This document shows, piece by piece, positions 48,622 to 58,036 of a stretch of DNA of 64,000 bases; within the stretch, counting starts at the first letter, position 1; the number at the start of each line of letters is the position of its first letter. The stretch lies in NCBI RefSeq assembly GCF_001654985.1, contig NZ_LXEU01000042.1:62001-126000 (forward strand). Reading direction: 5' to 3'. The notes below the pieces were generated by a model, which worked only from the letters and a program-made list of their open reading frames with translations, did not search any database and was not told where the DNA came from. Source of the DNA: Kluyvera georgiana ATCC 51603 (GTDB lineage Bacteria; Pseudomonadota; Gammaproteobacteria; Enterobacterales; Enterobacteriaceae). A program made the position numbers and the translations under genes.

Positions 48622-48785
48622 TTCCATACGACACATTTCTGCCCCCAGTAATCAGCAGAAAATGCGTCTATGGTCTCGCTTGACTACTGATGTAATCCGT
48701 ACGCACCACGTTTTGCAACGAGTATGTTGACACGTACATTTCCAGCTAGTGGAAATCAGCTACTCCCCAACGACGGGCGCAACCT
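48622..48785 (-). promoter_or_regulatory. yybP-ykoY manganese riboswitch in the mntP leader
   Basis: The minus-strand leader begins with TTGGGGAGTAGCTGATTTC, the conserved 5' part of the yybP-ykoY motif in E. coli mntP. It continues through several pairing arms (for example GCATTTTCTGC / GCAGAAATGTG) to a GGAAACTTCCCGG stem just before the gene. Mn2+ binding opens the ribosome site and raises mntP expression in E. coli. The 3' limit is approximate. Confidence 0.85.
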
Positions 48786-48914
48786 TAACATATTTTTAGA
48801 ATATAAAACAACTCTTGGTATTGTATATTTCGTCTTTTGATGATAACGATTTTCATTTAGATTTATTGCGTAATCAAAAGGTTAATAAATAGGGCAGGGT
48901 TTTTGGGAATAAAC

Positions 48915-48970
48915 ATAGCCAACGCTATAACTCTGCTGTGTGAAAATAATGCAGTTATAGCGATGGCTAT
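48915..48970. terminator. Long inverted repeat after yobD
   Basis: Arms of about 20 bases (ATAGCCAACGCTATAACT and, inverted, ATAGCCATCGCTATAACT with one mismatch) enclose a roughly 15-18-base centre and end nine bases from the yobD stop. It is probably the yobD terminator, although no long T-run follows on the minus strand. I see nothing else in 48790-48914 except AT-rich sequence. Confidence 0.55.
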
Positions 48971-48978
48971 ATTTTAAC

Positions 48979-49437
48979 TTATTGATTACTAATGAGAAGG
49001 TTGTAGATCTTTTCCAGATCATCAATATTTTTGACCCGAACAAGAAGACGGCGCTGCTCTAATTGCATCACCAGCACGCCATCCTCGGATAAATTCATTT
49101 TCTGGATTCGGCTGTATTTAATCCACGCATTGGCGAAGAAGAAGCCTTCTGTTTTGAAAATAATCTTCGGGCTACGGATCCAGAAGAGATAAAAGCCCAT
49201 CAGCGCCAGCGTGCATAATAACCACGTGGTGATAATTTCGCCGTGATGGGTGACGTTGTTATAAACCAGAATGACAATCAGCACCACGAAGATAACGCTG
49301 TCTACGCGTCCAGGACGCAGCAGGGGAACCGAGAGCAGGGTAACGCCATGACGGCGGGGCATAATGAACTGGTCGTAAATGGCGAATGCCAGCAGCGCGA
49401 GAATGAAAAGAACCAGTATCAGATCCGTTATTGTCAT
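48979..49437 (-). CDS. yobD: DUF986 inner-membrane protein YobD
   Basis: A 152-residue membrane protein of unknown function, the length of E. coli YobD. Three hydrophobic helices (about 4-24, 46-66, 70-88) are followed by a soluble C-terminal region ([41 protein letters not shown]). It lies after manXYZ on the same strand, but a strong terminator separates them. Confidence 0.9.
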   Translation of the reverse strand: MTITDLILVLFILALLAFAIYDQFIMPRRHGVTLLSVPLLRPGRVDSVIFVVLIVILVYNNVTHHGEIITTWLLCTLALMGFYLFWIRSPKIIFKTEGFFFANAWIKYSRIQKMNLSEDGVLVMQLEQRRLLVRVKNIDDLEKIYNLLISNQ

Positions 49438-49450
49438 TAAGCCTCCAGAT

Positions 49451-49478
49451 AAAAAAAACCGGGGGCACAGGCCCCCGG
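49451..49478 (-). terminator. Intrinsic terminator after manZ
   Basis: The minus-strand stem CCGGGGGCCTG / CAGGCCCCCGG type (arms CCGGGGGC and GCCCCCGG, loop ACAG region) is followed by eight Ts. It ends the manXYZ operon. Confidence 0.92.
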
Positions 49479-49491
49479 CGTACAGCAGATA

Positions 49492-50343
49492 TTACAGACC
49501 CAGCAGGCCGATTGCGTAGCCCACGATACCGATGACGAAGAAGCCAACGATAATCCACAGGGCGTTAACTTTCTTACGCAGCAGCCACATACAGGCGAAG
49601 GTCAACAGCAGCGGTACCAGACCCGGCATCAGCTGGTCGAGGATAGTCTGCACGGTGGTGACGCGAGTCTGACCATCCTGACCGGTGATGGTTGATACCA
49701 CCAGCGGGATGTTCACATGCGTCCACTTATTCACTAACGCCCCCATGACAAACAGGCCGAGGATGGATGCCCCCTCAGTCAGTTTCTGCAGGAAGCCGCC
49801 GCCCATATCCTTAACGATATCGATACCTTTACGGTAGCCGTAGGCGACACCGTAGTAACGGGTCAGCAGACGGACTGCGTTAAACAGGATAAAGAACAGC
49901 AAAGGACCCAGCAGGCTGCCGCTCATCGCGATACCTGCACCCAGTGCAGCGAATACCGGGCGAACGGTACCCCAGAAGATCGGGTCACCCACGCCTGCCA
50001 GCGGACCCATCAGACCCACTTTGATACCGTTGATGGCACCATCGTCAATCTCTGCGCCGTTAGCGCGCTGTTCTTCCATCGCCAGCGTAACGCCCAGTAC
50101 TGGAGCGGCTACGTACGGATGGGTGTTAAAGAATTCCAGGTGACGCTTAATAGCCTGTTTACGCGCATCGTTGTTCTCTGGGTACAGGCGTTTGATCGCC
50201 GGAACCATGGAGAAGCAGAAGCCCAGCGCCTGCATACGTTCGAAGTTCCATGAACCCTGAAACAGGTTAGAACGAATGAACACGCCACGAATGTCACTCG
50301 GAGTGAGTTTTTTCTCGGTGGTAGTTTTAGTCATATCAACCAT
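49492..50343 (-). CDS. manZ: Mannose PTS EIID component ManZ
   Basis: The IID membrane subunit of the mannose phosphotransferase system, which transports mannose, glucose, glucosamine and related sugars. The 283-residue reading (MVDMTKTTTEKKL) equals the E. coli length; the frame is open three codons further upstream, into the manY gap. The family block GVGDPIFWGTVRPVFAALGAGIAMSGSLLGP and the C-terminal membrane helices are present. It is the third gene of manXYZ, 12 bp after manY. Confidence 0.97.
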   Translation of the reverse strand: MVDMTKTTTEKKLTPSDIRGVFIRSNLFQGSWNFERMQALGFCFSMVPAIKRLYPENNDARKQAIKRHLEFFNTHPYVAAPVLGVTLAMEEQRANGAEIDDGAINGIKVGLMGPLAGVGDPIFWGTVRPVFAALGAGIAMSGSLLGPLLFFILFNAVRLLTRYYGVAYGYRKGIDIVKDMGGGFLQKLTEGASILGLFVMGALVNKWTHVNIPLVVSTITGQDGQTRVTTVQTILDQLMPGLVPLLLTFACMWLLRKKVNALWIIVGFFVIGIVGYAIGLLGL

Positions 50344-50355
50344 TTCGCTCACCTG

Positions 50356-51156
50356 TTAGTCCAGTTCGTTGTCGAGATCGTTATTGCCAGCTGCCTGAGC
50401 TGGGGCACCGGCTACGCGGTTATATTTCGGGCTCAGCTGGATGTAGAGGATGGCCATGACTGCGCCAATCACACCCAGAGCAACCAGGTTGAAGTTAGTA
50501 AATGCCGCGGTGACGAAACCGAGGTAGAAGAACGGCATCAGGTAGCCTGCGCGCATCATGTTGATAACCATCGCATAACCTACTACGACGATCATACCAC
50601 CGGCGATGTTCAGACCGCTGGTTACCACTTCCGGAATCGCGTTCAGCATGCCCTGAACTTCGCTGGTACCGACAGAAACAGCGACGATAACCGCCGGAAT
50701 CGCGATACGCATTGCCTGCAGGAACAGGGAAGAGACGTGCAGCCACGAGAGCGCGGTCAGGTTACCGTTTTCCGCCGCTTTATCCGCCGCGTGCTGGAAA
50801 GCCACGGTGATAGTACGAACGATGATGGTCAGAACCTGGCCTGCTGCGGCCAGCGGAATCGCCAGCGCGATACCCGCGCCGATGCTTTGGTGACCGGCGA
50901 TAACCAGAACGGTAGAGATAATTGAGGCCAGGGCAGCATCCGGTGCTACTGCCGCACCGATGTTCATCCAACCCAGTGCGATCATTTCAAGGGTACCACC
51001 GATGATAATACCGGTTTTCATGTCCCCGAGAACGGCACCGATCAGCGTACAGGCCACCAGCGGACGGTGGAACTGAAATTCATCAAGTACCGACTCCATA
51101 CCCGCGATACATGCGACGATGAACACCAGCACAATCTGAAGAGTGGTAATCTCCAT
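50356..51156 (-). CDS. manY: Mannose PTS EIIC component ManY
   Basis: The IIC sugar-translocating subunit, 266 residues with several membrane helices. The EIIC-Man signature GGTLEMIALGWMNIGAAVAPDAALASI is intact. It forms the membrane complex with ManZ; ManYZ is also the entry route for phage lambda DNA and some class II bacteriocins. It lies 61 bp after manX. Confidence 0.97.
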   Translation of the reverse strand: MEITTLQIVLVFIVACIAGMESVLDEFQFHRPLVACTLIGAVLGDMKTGIIIGGTLEMIALGWMNIGAAVAPDAALASIISTVLVIAGHQSIGAGIALAIPLAAAGQVLTIIVRTITVAFQHAADKAAENGNLTALSWLHVSSLFLQAMRIAIPAVIVAVSVGTSEVQGMLNAIPEVVTSGLNIAGGMIVVVGYAMVINMMRAGYLMPFFYLGFVTAAFTNFNLVALGVIGAVMAILYIQLSPKYNRVAGAPAQAAGNNDLDNELD

Positions 51157-51217
51157 TGTACTTCTCCTATTGCTTATACAGACTTAAGTGTGAAAGCTAA
51201 AAAACGGGCCAGAACGG

Positions 51218-52186
51218 TTATTTTTCCGCTTTGGCAATCAGATCCATCATTTTCAGTTTCTGATCGGTGGAGACCTTACGGGCTTCCAGCTCGATACCGC
51301 GTGCGTTCAGTTTCTTAAACGCTTCGATATCTTTCTCATCAACGGAAATGGCGTTATTCACCTGGGTTTTACCTTGACGGAAAGCCATCCCGCCGATATT
51401 GACGCTGGTGATTTTCACACCGCCTTCTACAACACGTTCCACTTCTGTCGGGTTAGTGAACAGCAGCATAACGCGTTCGCCCGCATATTTCGGGTTGTTG
51501 TAGACGCGGATCATTTTGGCGACATCGACAACGTGTGCCGTTACGCCAGGAGGTGCAACCTGAGTGAGCAGCGTTTTACGCACGGTATCAGCAGCGACTT
51601 CATCGCTGACGACAATAATGCGGGTCACGTTCGTCTCTTTGGTCCAACGGGTCGCAACCTGGCCGTGAATCAGACGGTCATCGATACGCGCCAGACCGAT
51701 CACCATGTAATCGTTCGGGCCCATTGGTTTCGCTGGCGCAGCGGCTTTCGGTGCGGCAGGGGCCGCGACCGGAGCGGCTTTTTCAACCGGTTTTGCTTTC
51801 AGCGCTTTCACGCCTTCGCTACCGGTTTCAACGGCCAGAGCAACCAGTTCGTCGAAGCTCGGGTTGTCGTCACGGGCCATGAAGGTTTCGACCAGCATCG
51901 GGACGTTGACGCCGGCAATCACTTCATAGTTTTCTTTATCGACAACGATACGGCTTGCCGCGTTGAACGGGCTACCGCCCCAGGTGTCGACCAGGAACAA
52001 CACGCCTTTGCTGGTATCAAGCTTTGCCAGCTGCGCGTTGTATTTTTCGATTAACGTTTCTGCATTCTCGCCAGGCACGAAATCGATCCAGCCAACATTC
52101 TCCTGCTCACCCAACAGCATCTCTGCCGTTTTCAGCAGTTGTTCTGCTGCCCAACCATGTGTGCCTATAACAATAGCAATCGTCAC
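51218..52186 (-). CDS. manX: Mannose PTS EIIAB component ManX
   Basis: The cytoplasmic phosphoryl carrier of the mannose PTS. The EIIA domain (1-130) has the phospho-His10 (IVIGTHGWAA). An Ala/Pro/Lys linker (about 133-157) joins it to the EIIB domain, whose phospho-His is at about residue 174 (ARIDDRLIHGQVATRW). The 322-residue length is normal. An AAAGGAGG ribosome site precedes the ATG. Expression in E. coli is controlled by CRP and Mlc and by the sRNA SgrS; a candidate CRP element is listed upstream. Confidence 0.97.
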   Translation of the reverse strand: MTIAIVIGTHGWAAEQLLKTAEMLLGEQENVGWIDFVPGENAETLIEKYNAQLAKLDTSKGVLFLVDTWGGSPFNAASRIVVDKENYEVIAGVNVPMLVETFMARDDNPSFDELVALAVETGSEGVKALKAKPVEKAAPVAAPAAPKAAAPAKPMGPNDYMVIGLARIDDRLIHGQVATRWTKETNVTRIIVVSDEVAADTVRKTLLTQVAPPGVTAHVVDVAKMIRVYNNPKYAGERVMLLFTNPTEVERVVEGGVKITSVNIGGMAFRQGKTQVNNAISVDEKDIEAFKKLNARGIELEARKVSTDQKLKMMDLIAKAEK

Positions 52187-52329
52187 TTGCTACCTCCTTT
52201 TATTATCGTGTGCATCAGTAGACCTGATACATTTTGAGCCGATGTCGTTACCGAATCGATTCAGACAAGGGTTAGAGAGATAAACCAATAATTACCGAGA
52301 ATTATTTTAGACAGTGAAAGAATAATTAA

Positions 52330-52346
52330 TGTGATGAAGATCCGTA
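52330..52346. promoter_or_regulatory. Candidate CRP site upstream of manX
   Basis: TGTGATGAAGATCCGTA has a perfect left half (TGTGA) and a weak right half (TCCGTA instead of TCACA). It is 144-160 bp before the manX ATG, in the AT-rich gap between divergent manX and yoaE where CRP control is expected. Confidence 0.45.
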
Positions 52347-52426
52347 ATTTAGTTAAAGGCCGACAATTATTTCAGGCTGCAAAAAATTACCTTACATTTT
52401 GCAAAGACTCGTAAATCTCTGCCAAA

Positions 52427-52654
52427 ATGTCATTTGTTTTTGCTATGTTGTATATCCGTTTAATCACACAGGAGTATAGGGCATCAGCCCGTAGTATGGA
52501 TCGTCACCGACGCCTTTTCGCAATTAACCGCTCTTGCGGCACACTTCCTGGCCCCTCGCGCCACGCTTTTCTATCATCCGGTATCGTCTCGCTTAAACAT
52601 GACATAGCGATGACTCGTCACGTCTCTCGTTGGAGTGGTTTATGGAACTGTTAA
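52427..52654 (+). CDS. Possible upstream ORF overlapping the yoaE start
   Basis: An open frame of 75 codons begins at ATG 52427 and ends 13 bases inside yoaE (GLWNC then TAA at 52652). Later in-frame ATGs (52445, 52496, 52610) would give shorter versions, the shortest being [14 protein letters not shown]. The overlap geometry would allow translational coupling to yoaE, whose own ribosome site (GGAG) lies within this ORF. I recognise no protein family. It could be chance, since the region is a leader. Confidence 0.35.
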   Translation: MSFVFAMLYIRLITQEYRASARSMDRHRRLFAINRSCGTLPGPSRHAFLSSGIVSLKHDIAMTRHVSRWSGLWNC

Positions 52655-54201
52655 TGGACCCGTCAATTTGGGCCGGATTGTTGACGCTTGTCGTTCTGGA
52701 AATCGTTCTCGGCATTGATAACCTGGTCTTTATCGCGATTCTTGCCGATAAACTACCGCCTAAACAACGAGATAAAGCCCGTCTTATCGGTCTGTCGCTG
52801 GCGCTGGTCATGCGTTTGGGGCTGCTTTCCGTGATTTCGTGGATGGTGACCCTGACCGCGCCGCTGTTCAGCGTATGGGGACAGACCTTCTCCGGGCGAG
52901 ACCTGATTATGCTGGTGGGTGGCCTGTTCCTGCTGTTTAAAGCGACCACGGAGCTGCACGAGCGTCTGGAAAACCGTCAGCACGATTCGGGCCACGGCAA
53001 AGGCTATTCCAGCTTCTGGGTCGTGGTCATGCAGATTGTGGTGCTCGATGCCGTGTTCTCGCTGGATGCGGTGATTACGGCGGTCGGAATGGTGAACCAT
53101 CTGCCGGTCATGATGGCCGCGGTGGTGATTGCTATGGGCGTGATGTTACTGGCGTCAAAACCGCTGACGAACTTCGTCAACCAGCATCCGACGGTGGTGG
53201 TGCTCTGTCTGAGCTTCCTGCTGATGATCGGCCTGAGCCTGGTCGCGGAAGGTTTCGGTTTCCATATTCCGAAAGGCTACCTGTACGCAGCGATTGGCTT
53301 CTCGATCATCATTGAGCTGTTTAACCAGATTGCGCGCCGGAACTTTATCCGTCATCAATCGACGCTGCCGCTGCGTGCGCGTACTGCCGATGCCATTCTG
53401 CGCCTGATGGGGAATCGCAAGCCGGTGAGCGCCGCTCAGGAAGAAGGACACCAACCGAACGTGCCGGTGCCGGAAGGGGCATTTGTCGAAGAAGAACGCT
53501 ACATGATTAACGGCGTGCTGACCCTGGCCTCGCGCTCGCTGCGCAGCATCATGACGCCGCGCGGTGAAATTAGCTGGGTTGACGCCGATCTGAGCGTGGA
53601 TGAAATTCGCGAACAGCTGCTGTCATCGCCGCATAGCCTCTTCCCGGTATGCCGCGGTGAGCTGGATGAAATTGTGGGTATTGTCCGCGCCAAAGAGCTG
53701 CTGGTAGCGCTGGAAGCGGGCGAAGACGTGTTGGCTATTGCCGCGGCGACCCCGGCGATTATCGTGCCGGATACTCTCGACCCGATTAACCTGCTGGGCG
53801 TACTGCGCCGGGCGCGCGGGAGTTTCGTCATCGTGACCAACGAGTTTGGTGTGGTTCAGGGGCTGGTGACGCCGCTTGACGTGCTGGAAGCCATTGCCGG
53901 TGAGTTCCCGGATGCCGATGAAACGCCGGAAATCGTGGCCGATGGTGAAGGTTGGTTGGTGAAAGGCACCACGGACCTGCATGCATTACAGCAGACCCTG
54001 GATCTCGATAATTTGGTCGATGAAGATAACGACTACGCGACCGTCGCGGGGCTGGTGATTGCGGTAAACGGTCAGATTCCGGCGGTAGGGGAGACGGTTG
54101 AACTGCCGTCCTTGCAAATCACCGTGACCGAAGCCAATAGCTATCGCGTCGATCAGGTGCGCGTCGTGAAGCTGGTTTCCGCGCACGACGAAGAAGAGTA
54201 A
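52642..54201 (+). CDS. yoaE: TerC/CBS/CorC-HlyC membrane protein YoaE
   Basis: A membrane protein of unknown transport role. Residues 1-240 form a TerC-like domain of about seven helices ([21 protein letters not shown] and the repeat [21 protein letters not shown], both with conserved acidic residues). A pair of CBS domains follows at about 300-425 ([36 protein letters not shown]) and then a CorC_HlyC domain. I start at [10 protein letters not shown] as in E. coli; the upstream ATG gives four extra residues. A 30-bp palindromic terminator follows. Confidence 0.95.
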   Translation: MELLMDPSIWAGLLTLVVLEIVLGIDNLVFIAILADKLPPKQRDKARLIGLSLALVMRLGLLSVISWMVTLTAPLFSVWGQTFSGRDLIMLVGGLFLLFKATTELHERLENRQHDSGHGKGYSSFWVVVMQIVVLDAVFSLDAVITAVGMVNHLPVMMAAVVIAMGVMLLASKPLTNFVNQHPTVVVLCLSFLLMIGLSLVAEGFGFHIPKGYLYAAIGFSIIIELFNQIARRNFIRHQSTLPLRARTADAILRLMGNRKPVSAAQEEGHQPNVPVPEGAFVEEERYMINGVLTLASRSLRSIMTPRGEISWVDADLSVDEIREQLLSSPHSLFPVCRGELDEIVGIVRAKELLVALEAGEDVLAIAAATPAIIVPDTLDPINLLGVLRRARGSFVIVTNEFGVVQGLVTPLDVLEAIAGEFPDADETPEIVADGEGWLVKGTTDLHALQQTLDLDNLVDEDNDYATVAGLVIAVNGQIPAVGETVELPSLQITVTEANSYRVDQVRVVKLVSAHDEEE

Positions 54202-54208
54202 TACCCGG

Positions 54209-54244
54209 TAGCCCGGCGTCAACGTTGACGCCGGGCTAGTTTTT
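54209..54244. terminator. 30-bp perfect palindrome terminator between yoaE and pdeD
   Basis: Positions 54209-54238 form a perfect 15+15 inverted repeat without a spacer (arm TAGCCCGGCGTCAAC), followed by TTTTTT. The pdeD stop codon (complement CTA at 54236-54238) forms the last three bases of the palindrome. Confidence 0.9.
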
Positions 54245-55792
54245 TCTGCTTTCCTGCTCGGCCAGCCACTGCGGAAAATCCGCCAGCGGCATCGGCGCTG
54301 AAAACAGATATCCCTGCAACAAGTGGACGCCGTGACGCTGCAAATACTGCGCCTGCTCGCGGGTCTCCACGCCCTCCGCAATCAGTTCGATGTTCAGCCG
54401 TTGCCCCAGCGCGATAATGATGTCCGTGACCGTTGAATTCACCGCATCGGTGCCAATGGCGCTGGTGAAGGATTTATCAATCTTCAGTACGTCGGGATGC
54501 AGCATCTCGAGCCAGGATAGGGAACTGTTGCCGGTACCAAAGTCATCGATCGCCAGCTTGATCTGGTGATTCCCCAGGTCGCTGCGCACTTCGTAGTTCA
54601 CATCGTGCAGAGCATCGCGCTCGGTTAGTTCGACCGTTAACTGCTGAATGGGCTGACGGCTAAACCAGTGTTGATGTAGATCCTTCAGCAGACGACCGTT
54701 CTTGAAGTGGGGAGCGGCAACGTTAATGCCTATCTGGAATTCGCTGTCTTTAGGGAAAAGATGCAGTTTTTGCGCCGTTTCGCTAATCACATAGCGAGTG
54801 AGTGGAATAATCAGGTTTTGCGTTTCCGCAATAGGGATAAAAACGTCCGGTTCTACCCAGCCGACTCTGGGATTGTGCCACCGCAGCAGGATCTCGACGC
54901 CGACACAACGCTGCATGCGGGCATCCATCTGCGGTTGACAGTACAGACTGAACTCCTTGCCTGCGATCCCCATATTTATTTCCCGCGAAAAGCTGAGCCG
55001 CCCGGCGGTGGCCAGCCAGGCAATCCAGGTAAACAGCACGCTCATAATGATAGCCAGCGGCAGCTCGGAGACCAGATTGCGCAAGGCCAATTGCTCGACG
55101 TCGGGACTGTGGGCGGTGATGCTAAAAGGAAACGCCGTCGAGGCACGGGTATAGACGATGTCACCATCGCTGACCAGCGCGTCGGTAATACCGGCTTCAT
55201 GCTGAAAATGGTGCCCACCGACGTTGAGACTGATGTGGTTAATCAGTGGTGGGGAGGGTTCAAGAATAATATTGCTGATGAGATCAATGTTAATCGACAC
55301 CAGTACACCGTCCTGCCCGTCGGCAGACGCCGGATACCATTGAATCAGTATCGGCGTTCCCTTCAGCAGGGAATGATCGGTGGCCAGCGCAAGCAGCGGC
55401 TGGCTGGTCGGCAACTGCGGTTGCAGGGAATGGACGGCCACATCGCGCGCGCCGAGCGCGCTGGAACAGTACAGCTGGCCCGATTTTATGAGTGCAATTG
55501 AGCGTACCGTTTGTAGGGTAACCGCCAGTTTGCGCAACGGAAGATGGATGGCCATACAGGGTTGGCCAACCAGCGCCAGCATTGCCTGACGCTGCGTTTC
55601 CACCGGCCGTAATATTTTATTCAGGCGCTCGACGGAATGGGATGTCAGCGCATCGATCTGTTGCTGATTTACGCTACTCTGCGAAATAAATCGCGTCCCC
55701 AGGGTAAGCGCAAAGGCACCCACCGCGATAATCACACAAACAGCGATTCGCTTACGGAGATACTTCCTGATAATCCATTGTGCTGTTTGCAT
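54236..55792 (-). CDS. pdeD: Cyclic di-GMP phosphodiesterase PdeD (YoaD)
   Basis: A membrane EAL enzyme that degrades c-di-GMP. The 518-residue protein has an N-terminal membrane helix (about 16-36), a periplasmic CSS domain (about 40-235, with the motif YCSSALGAR), a second helix (about 243-263) and a cytoplasmic EAL domain. The EAL motif reads VEILLRW. LTVELTERD, AIDDFGTGNSSLSWL, KIDKSF and AEGVET are intact, so it should be active. CSS domains sense redox through DsbA/DsbB in E. coli. c-di-GMP activates PgaCD, encoded at 34 kb, so PdeD could oppose PNAG synthesis. Confidence 0.95.
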   Translation of the reverse strand: MQTAQWIIRKYLRKRIAVCVIIAVGAFALTLGTRFISQSSVNQQQIDALTSHSVERLNKILRPVETQRQAMLALVGQPCMAIHLPLRKLAVTLQTVRSIALIKSGQLYCSSALGARDVAVHSLQPQLPTSQPLLALATDHSLLKGTPILIQWYPASADGQDGVLVSINIDLISNIILEPSPPLINHISLNVGGHHFQHEAGITDALVSDGDIVYTRASTAFPFSITAHSPDVEQLALRNLVSELPLAIIMSVLFTWIAWLATAGRLSFSREINMGIAGKEFSLYCQPQMDARMQRCVGVEILLRWHNPRVGWVEPDVFIPIAETQNLIIPLTRYVISETAQKLHLFPKDSEFQIGINVAAPHFKNGRLLKDLHQHWFSRQPIQQLTVELTERDALHDVNYEVRSDLGNHQIKLAIDDFGTGNSSLSWLEMLHPDVLKIDKSFTSAIGTDAVNSTVTDIIIALGQRLNIELIAEGVETREQAQYLQRHGVHLLQGYLFSAPMPLADFPQWLAEQESRKN

Positions 55793-55891
55793 GTCCGATG
55801 CTCAGTGCGGATAGAGTGATATTGAAAATACCAGTGCTGTAAAGGCAAGTGTAGTGGCAAGCGAACATTGTGAGGGAAAAGAAGGGAATAA

Positions 55892-55918
55892 TTCACCCAC
55901 CCGTATTGGGGGGGTGAA
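55892..55918 (-). terminator. Terminator after sdaA
   Basis: The stem TTCACCC / GGGTGAA with an internal C/G-rich section and a short loop lies eight bases past the sdaA stop on the minus strand, followed by a T-rich stretch. Confidence 0.65.
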
Positions 55919-55926
55919 AAGTATGA

Positions 55927-57291
55927 TTAGTCACACTGTACTTTAATGGCCAGGCCGCCGCGGGAGGTTTCGCGGTATTTCGCGTTCATATCTTTACCGG
56001 TTTCGTACATCGTCTCGATAACCTTATCGAGCGACACGCGCGGTTCACTGGTACGACGCATGGCCATGCGCGCGGCGTTGATGGCTTTCACCGATGCGAT
56101 GGCGTTACGTTCGATACACGGTACCTGCACCTGACCGGCAACCGGATCACAGGTCAGCCCCAGATTGTGCTCCATACCAATTTCCGCTGCTACGCAAACC
56201 TGTTCCGGGCTGGCGCCCAGCAACTCGGCAAGGCCCGCCGCCGCCATCGAGCAGGCGACACCTACTTCACCCTGACAGCCGACTTCCGCACCGGAAATCG
56301 AGGCGTTCATTTTATACAGTGCGCCAATCGCTCCGGAGGCCAGGAAGTAGCGGATGTAGATATCCGGGGTGACCGGCTCGATAAAGTGATCGTAATAGGC
56401 CAGCACGGCCGGGACGATGCCGCAGGCGCCGTTGGTTGGCGCGGTCACTACGCGGCCGCCGGCAGCGTTTTCTTCGTTGACCGCCAGCGCGAACATGTTC
56501 ACCCAGTCCACGACGTTCATCGGGTCGTGAGAGAGCTTGTCGCTGGACACCAGCATACGACGCAGGGCGGACGCGCGACGCGGCACGCGCAGCGGCCCGG
56601 GCAGAATGCCTTCGGTATTCATGCCGCGGTCGATACAGGCGCGCATGGTCTGCCAGACGTTAGCAAAGTAGTCTTCAATCTCTTGTTTGCTGTGCAGCGC
56701 CAGCTCGTTCTGCATCACCATGCCGGACAGCGACAGGCCGGTCTCTTTGCAGTAGCCGAGCATTTCGGTGGCGGAGGCAAACGGGTAGGGGACGGTTACC
56801 GCGTTGCTGGCTTCTTTGCCGAAGTGTTCTTCATCAACGATAAAGCCGCCGCCGATAGAGTAATAGGTTTTGCTGTAGACCAGCGTATCGCCCGCCCACG
56901 CGTGGATCTGCATGGCGTTCTCGTGCAGCGACAGGTTCTCGCTGCGAAAACGCATGCCGTCGTCCGCCGGGAAATCGACCTCGACGCGGCCATTGGCCAG
57001 CAGCAGACGCCCGCGGGTTTCGACGTCGCGAATAAACGCGGGGATCGCATCAATATCCACGGTATCCGGCTGGTTACCCGCCAGCCCCATAATAATGGCG
57101 ATATCGGTATGGTGGCCCTTACCGGTGAGGGAAAGGGAACCGTAGACGTCGACGGCAACGCGCGTCACGTCATCAATCAGTCCCTTTTCGACCAGGTCAT
57201 CGACGAACTGTTTGCCAGCCTTCATCGGCCCTACAGTATGGGAAGATGAGGGGCCAATCCCCACCTTGAACATGTCGAATATACTAATCAC
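55927..57291 (-). CDS. sdaA: L-serine dehydratase 1
   Basis: Deaminates L-serine to pyruvate and ammonia using a [4Fe-4S] cluster. With a GTG start at 57291 ([21 protein letters not shown]) the product is 454 residues, as in E. coli. AGGAG lies seven bases before this GTG, so I reject the longer reading from 57342. Cluster and catalytic Cys are in [23 protein letters not shown] and [11 protein letters not shown]. In E. coli the gene is controlled by Lrp. It converges with pdeD's upstream region and is followed by its own terminator. Confidence 0.97.
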   Translation of the reverse strand: MISIFDMFKVGIGPSSSHTVGPMKAGKQFVDDLVEKGLIDDVTRVAVDVYGSLSLTGKGHHTDIAIIMGLAGNQPDTVDIDAIPAFIRDVETRGRLLLANGRVEVDFPADDGMRFRSENLSLHENAMQIHAWAGDTLVYSKTYYSIGGGFIVDEEHFGKEASNAVTVPYPFASATEMLGYCKETGLSLSGMVMQNELALHSKQEIEDYFANVWQTMRACIDRGMNTEGILPGPLRVPRRASALRRMLVSSDKLSHDPMNVVDWVNMFALAVNEENAAGGRVVTAPTNGACGIVPAVLAYYDHFIEPVTPDIYIRYFLASGAIGALYKMNASISGAEVGCQGEVGVACSMAAAGLAELLGASPEQVCVAAEIGMEHNLGLTCDPVAGQVQVPCIERNAIASVKAINAARMAMRRTSEPRVSLDKVIETMYETGKDMNAKYRETSRGGLAIKVQCD

Positions 57292-57455
57292 TTTAACACT
57301 CCTGACAGGGTTGCCGCGCCGTTGCGGCAACGATGTAATCACTGCGCATAGTGTATGAGGGAAGCCGGCGTTCAGCTTAACTATTCACATGAATTTAACT
57401 AATGAATAGCCGTGATTTTACTAATACTGAAAACCGGCGGTCATGAAGAGTATAG

Positions 57456-58034
57456 TCAGGGCTTCAGGCCCACTTGTAGCGCCAGCTCACGAATGATGCC
57501 AGCGGTCATGCCCCAGACAAAATAGTGCTGATACCAGGAGAGCCAGACGCGATGCGAATTACCGCGGCGGTGGATGTCGAGAGGATGGTAGCGCCCCAGA
57601 CGCAGCGCTTCGGCCAGCGGCATTTCAAACACCGACGCCACTTCGTCTTCACTGGCGTGATAATGCAGATTCGGCGGGATCACGCCGACGACCGGCGTGA
57701 CCTGAAAGCCGGTGACGCTATCAACCGGCGGCAGCACGCCGATGATATCCACACATTCGGGCGGTATCGCCACCTCTTCCTGGGCTTCACGCAGGGCGGC
57801 GGCAATCAGCGAGGCGTCGCTGCTGTCCACCGCGCCGCCGGGAAAGGCCACCTGGCCGGGGTGTTTGCGCAAACGTGCGGAACGCTGCGTGAGTAGCAGC
57901 CCGGGTTGCGGGCGGCGGACGATGGGTATCAGTACCGCCGCCTGGCGGGCGTTGAGCGCCGAGCGGGTTGGCTGTGGGCGAAGTAGCTGAAAGCGGGAGA
58001 GAAAATCGTCCAGATCCAACGAACGGTCTGCCAT
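57456..58034 (-). CDS. nudL: Nudix hydrolase NudL (YeaB)
   Basis: A Nudix-family hydrolase, probably acting on CoA derivatives. The 192-residue protein has the Nudix box [27 protein letters not shown] (GX5EX7REUXEEXGU type, with slight changes at the start) and the preceding UPF0035 segment [22 protein letters not shown] typical of CoA pyrophosphatases. It starts two bases after the pabB stop, so the two are coupled, as in E. coli. Confidence 0.93.
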   Translation of the reverse strand: MADRSLDLDDFLSRFQLLRPQPTRSALNARQAAVLIPIVRRPQPGLLLTQRSARLRKHPGQVAFPGGAVDSSDASLIAAALREAQEEVAIPPECVDIIGVLPPVDSVTGFQVTPVVGVIPPNLHYHASEDEVASVFEMPLAEALRLGRYHPLDIHRRGNSHRVWLSWYQHYFVWGMTAGIIRELALQVGLKP

Positions 58035-58036
58035 GC

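Noticed and set aside
56167-57249. 360-codon plus-strand ORF opposite sdaA
   Set aside because: It is the complement of a highly conserved enzyme gene with high third-base GC. Composition (many His, Arg, Gly, Val) is typical of an antisense shadow.
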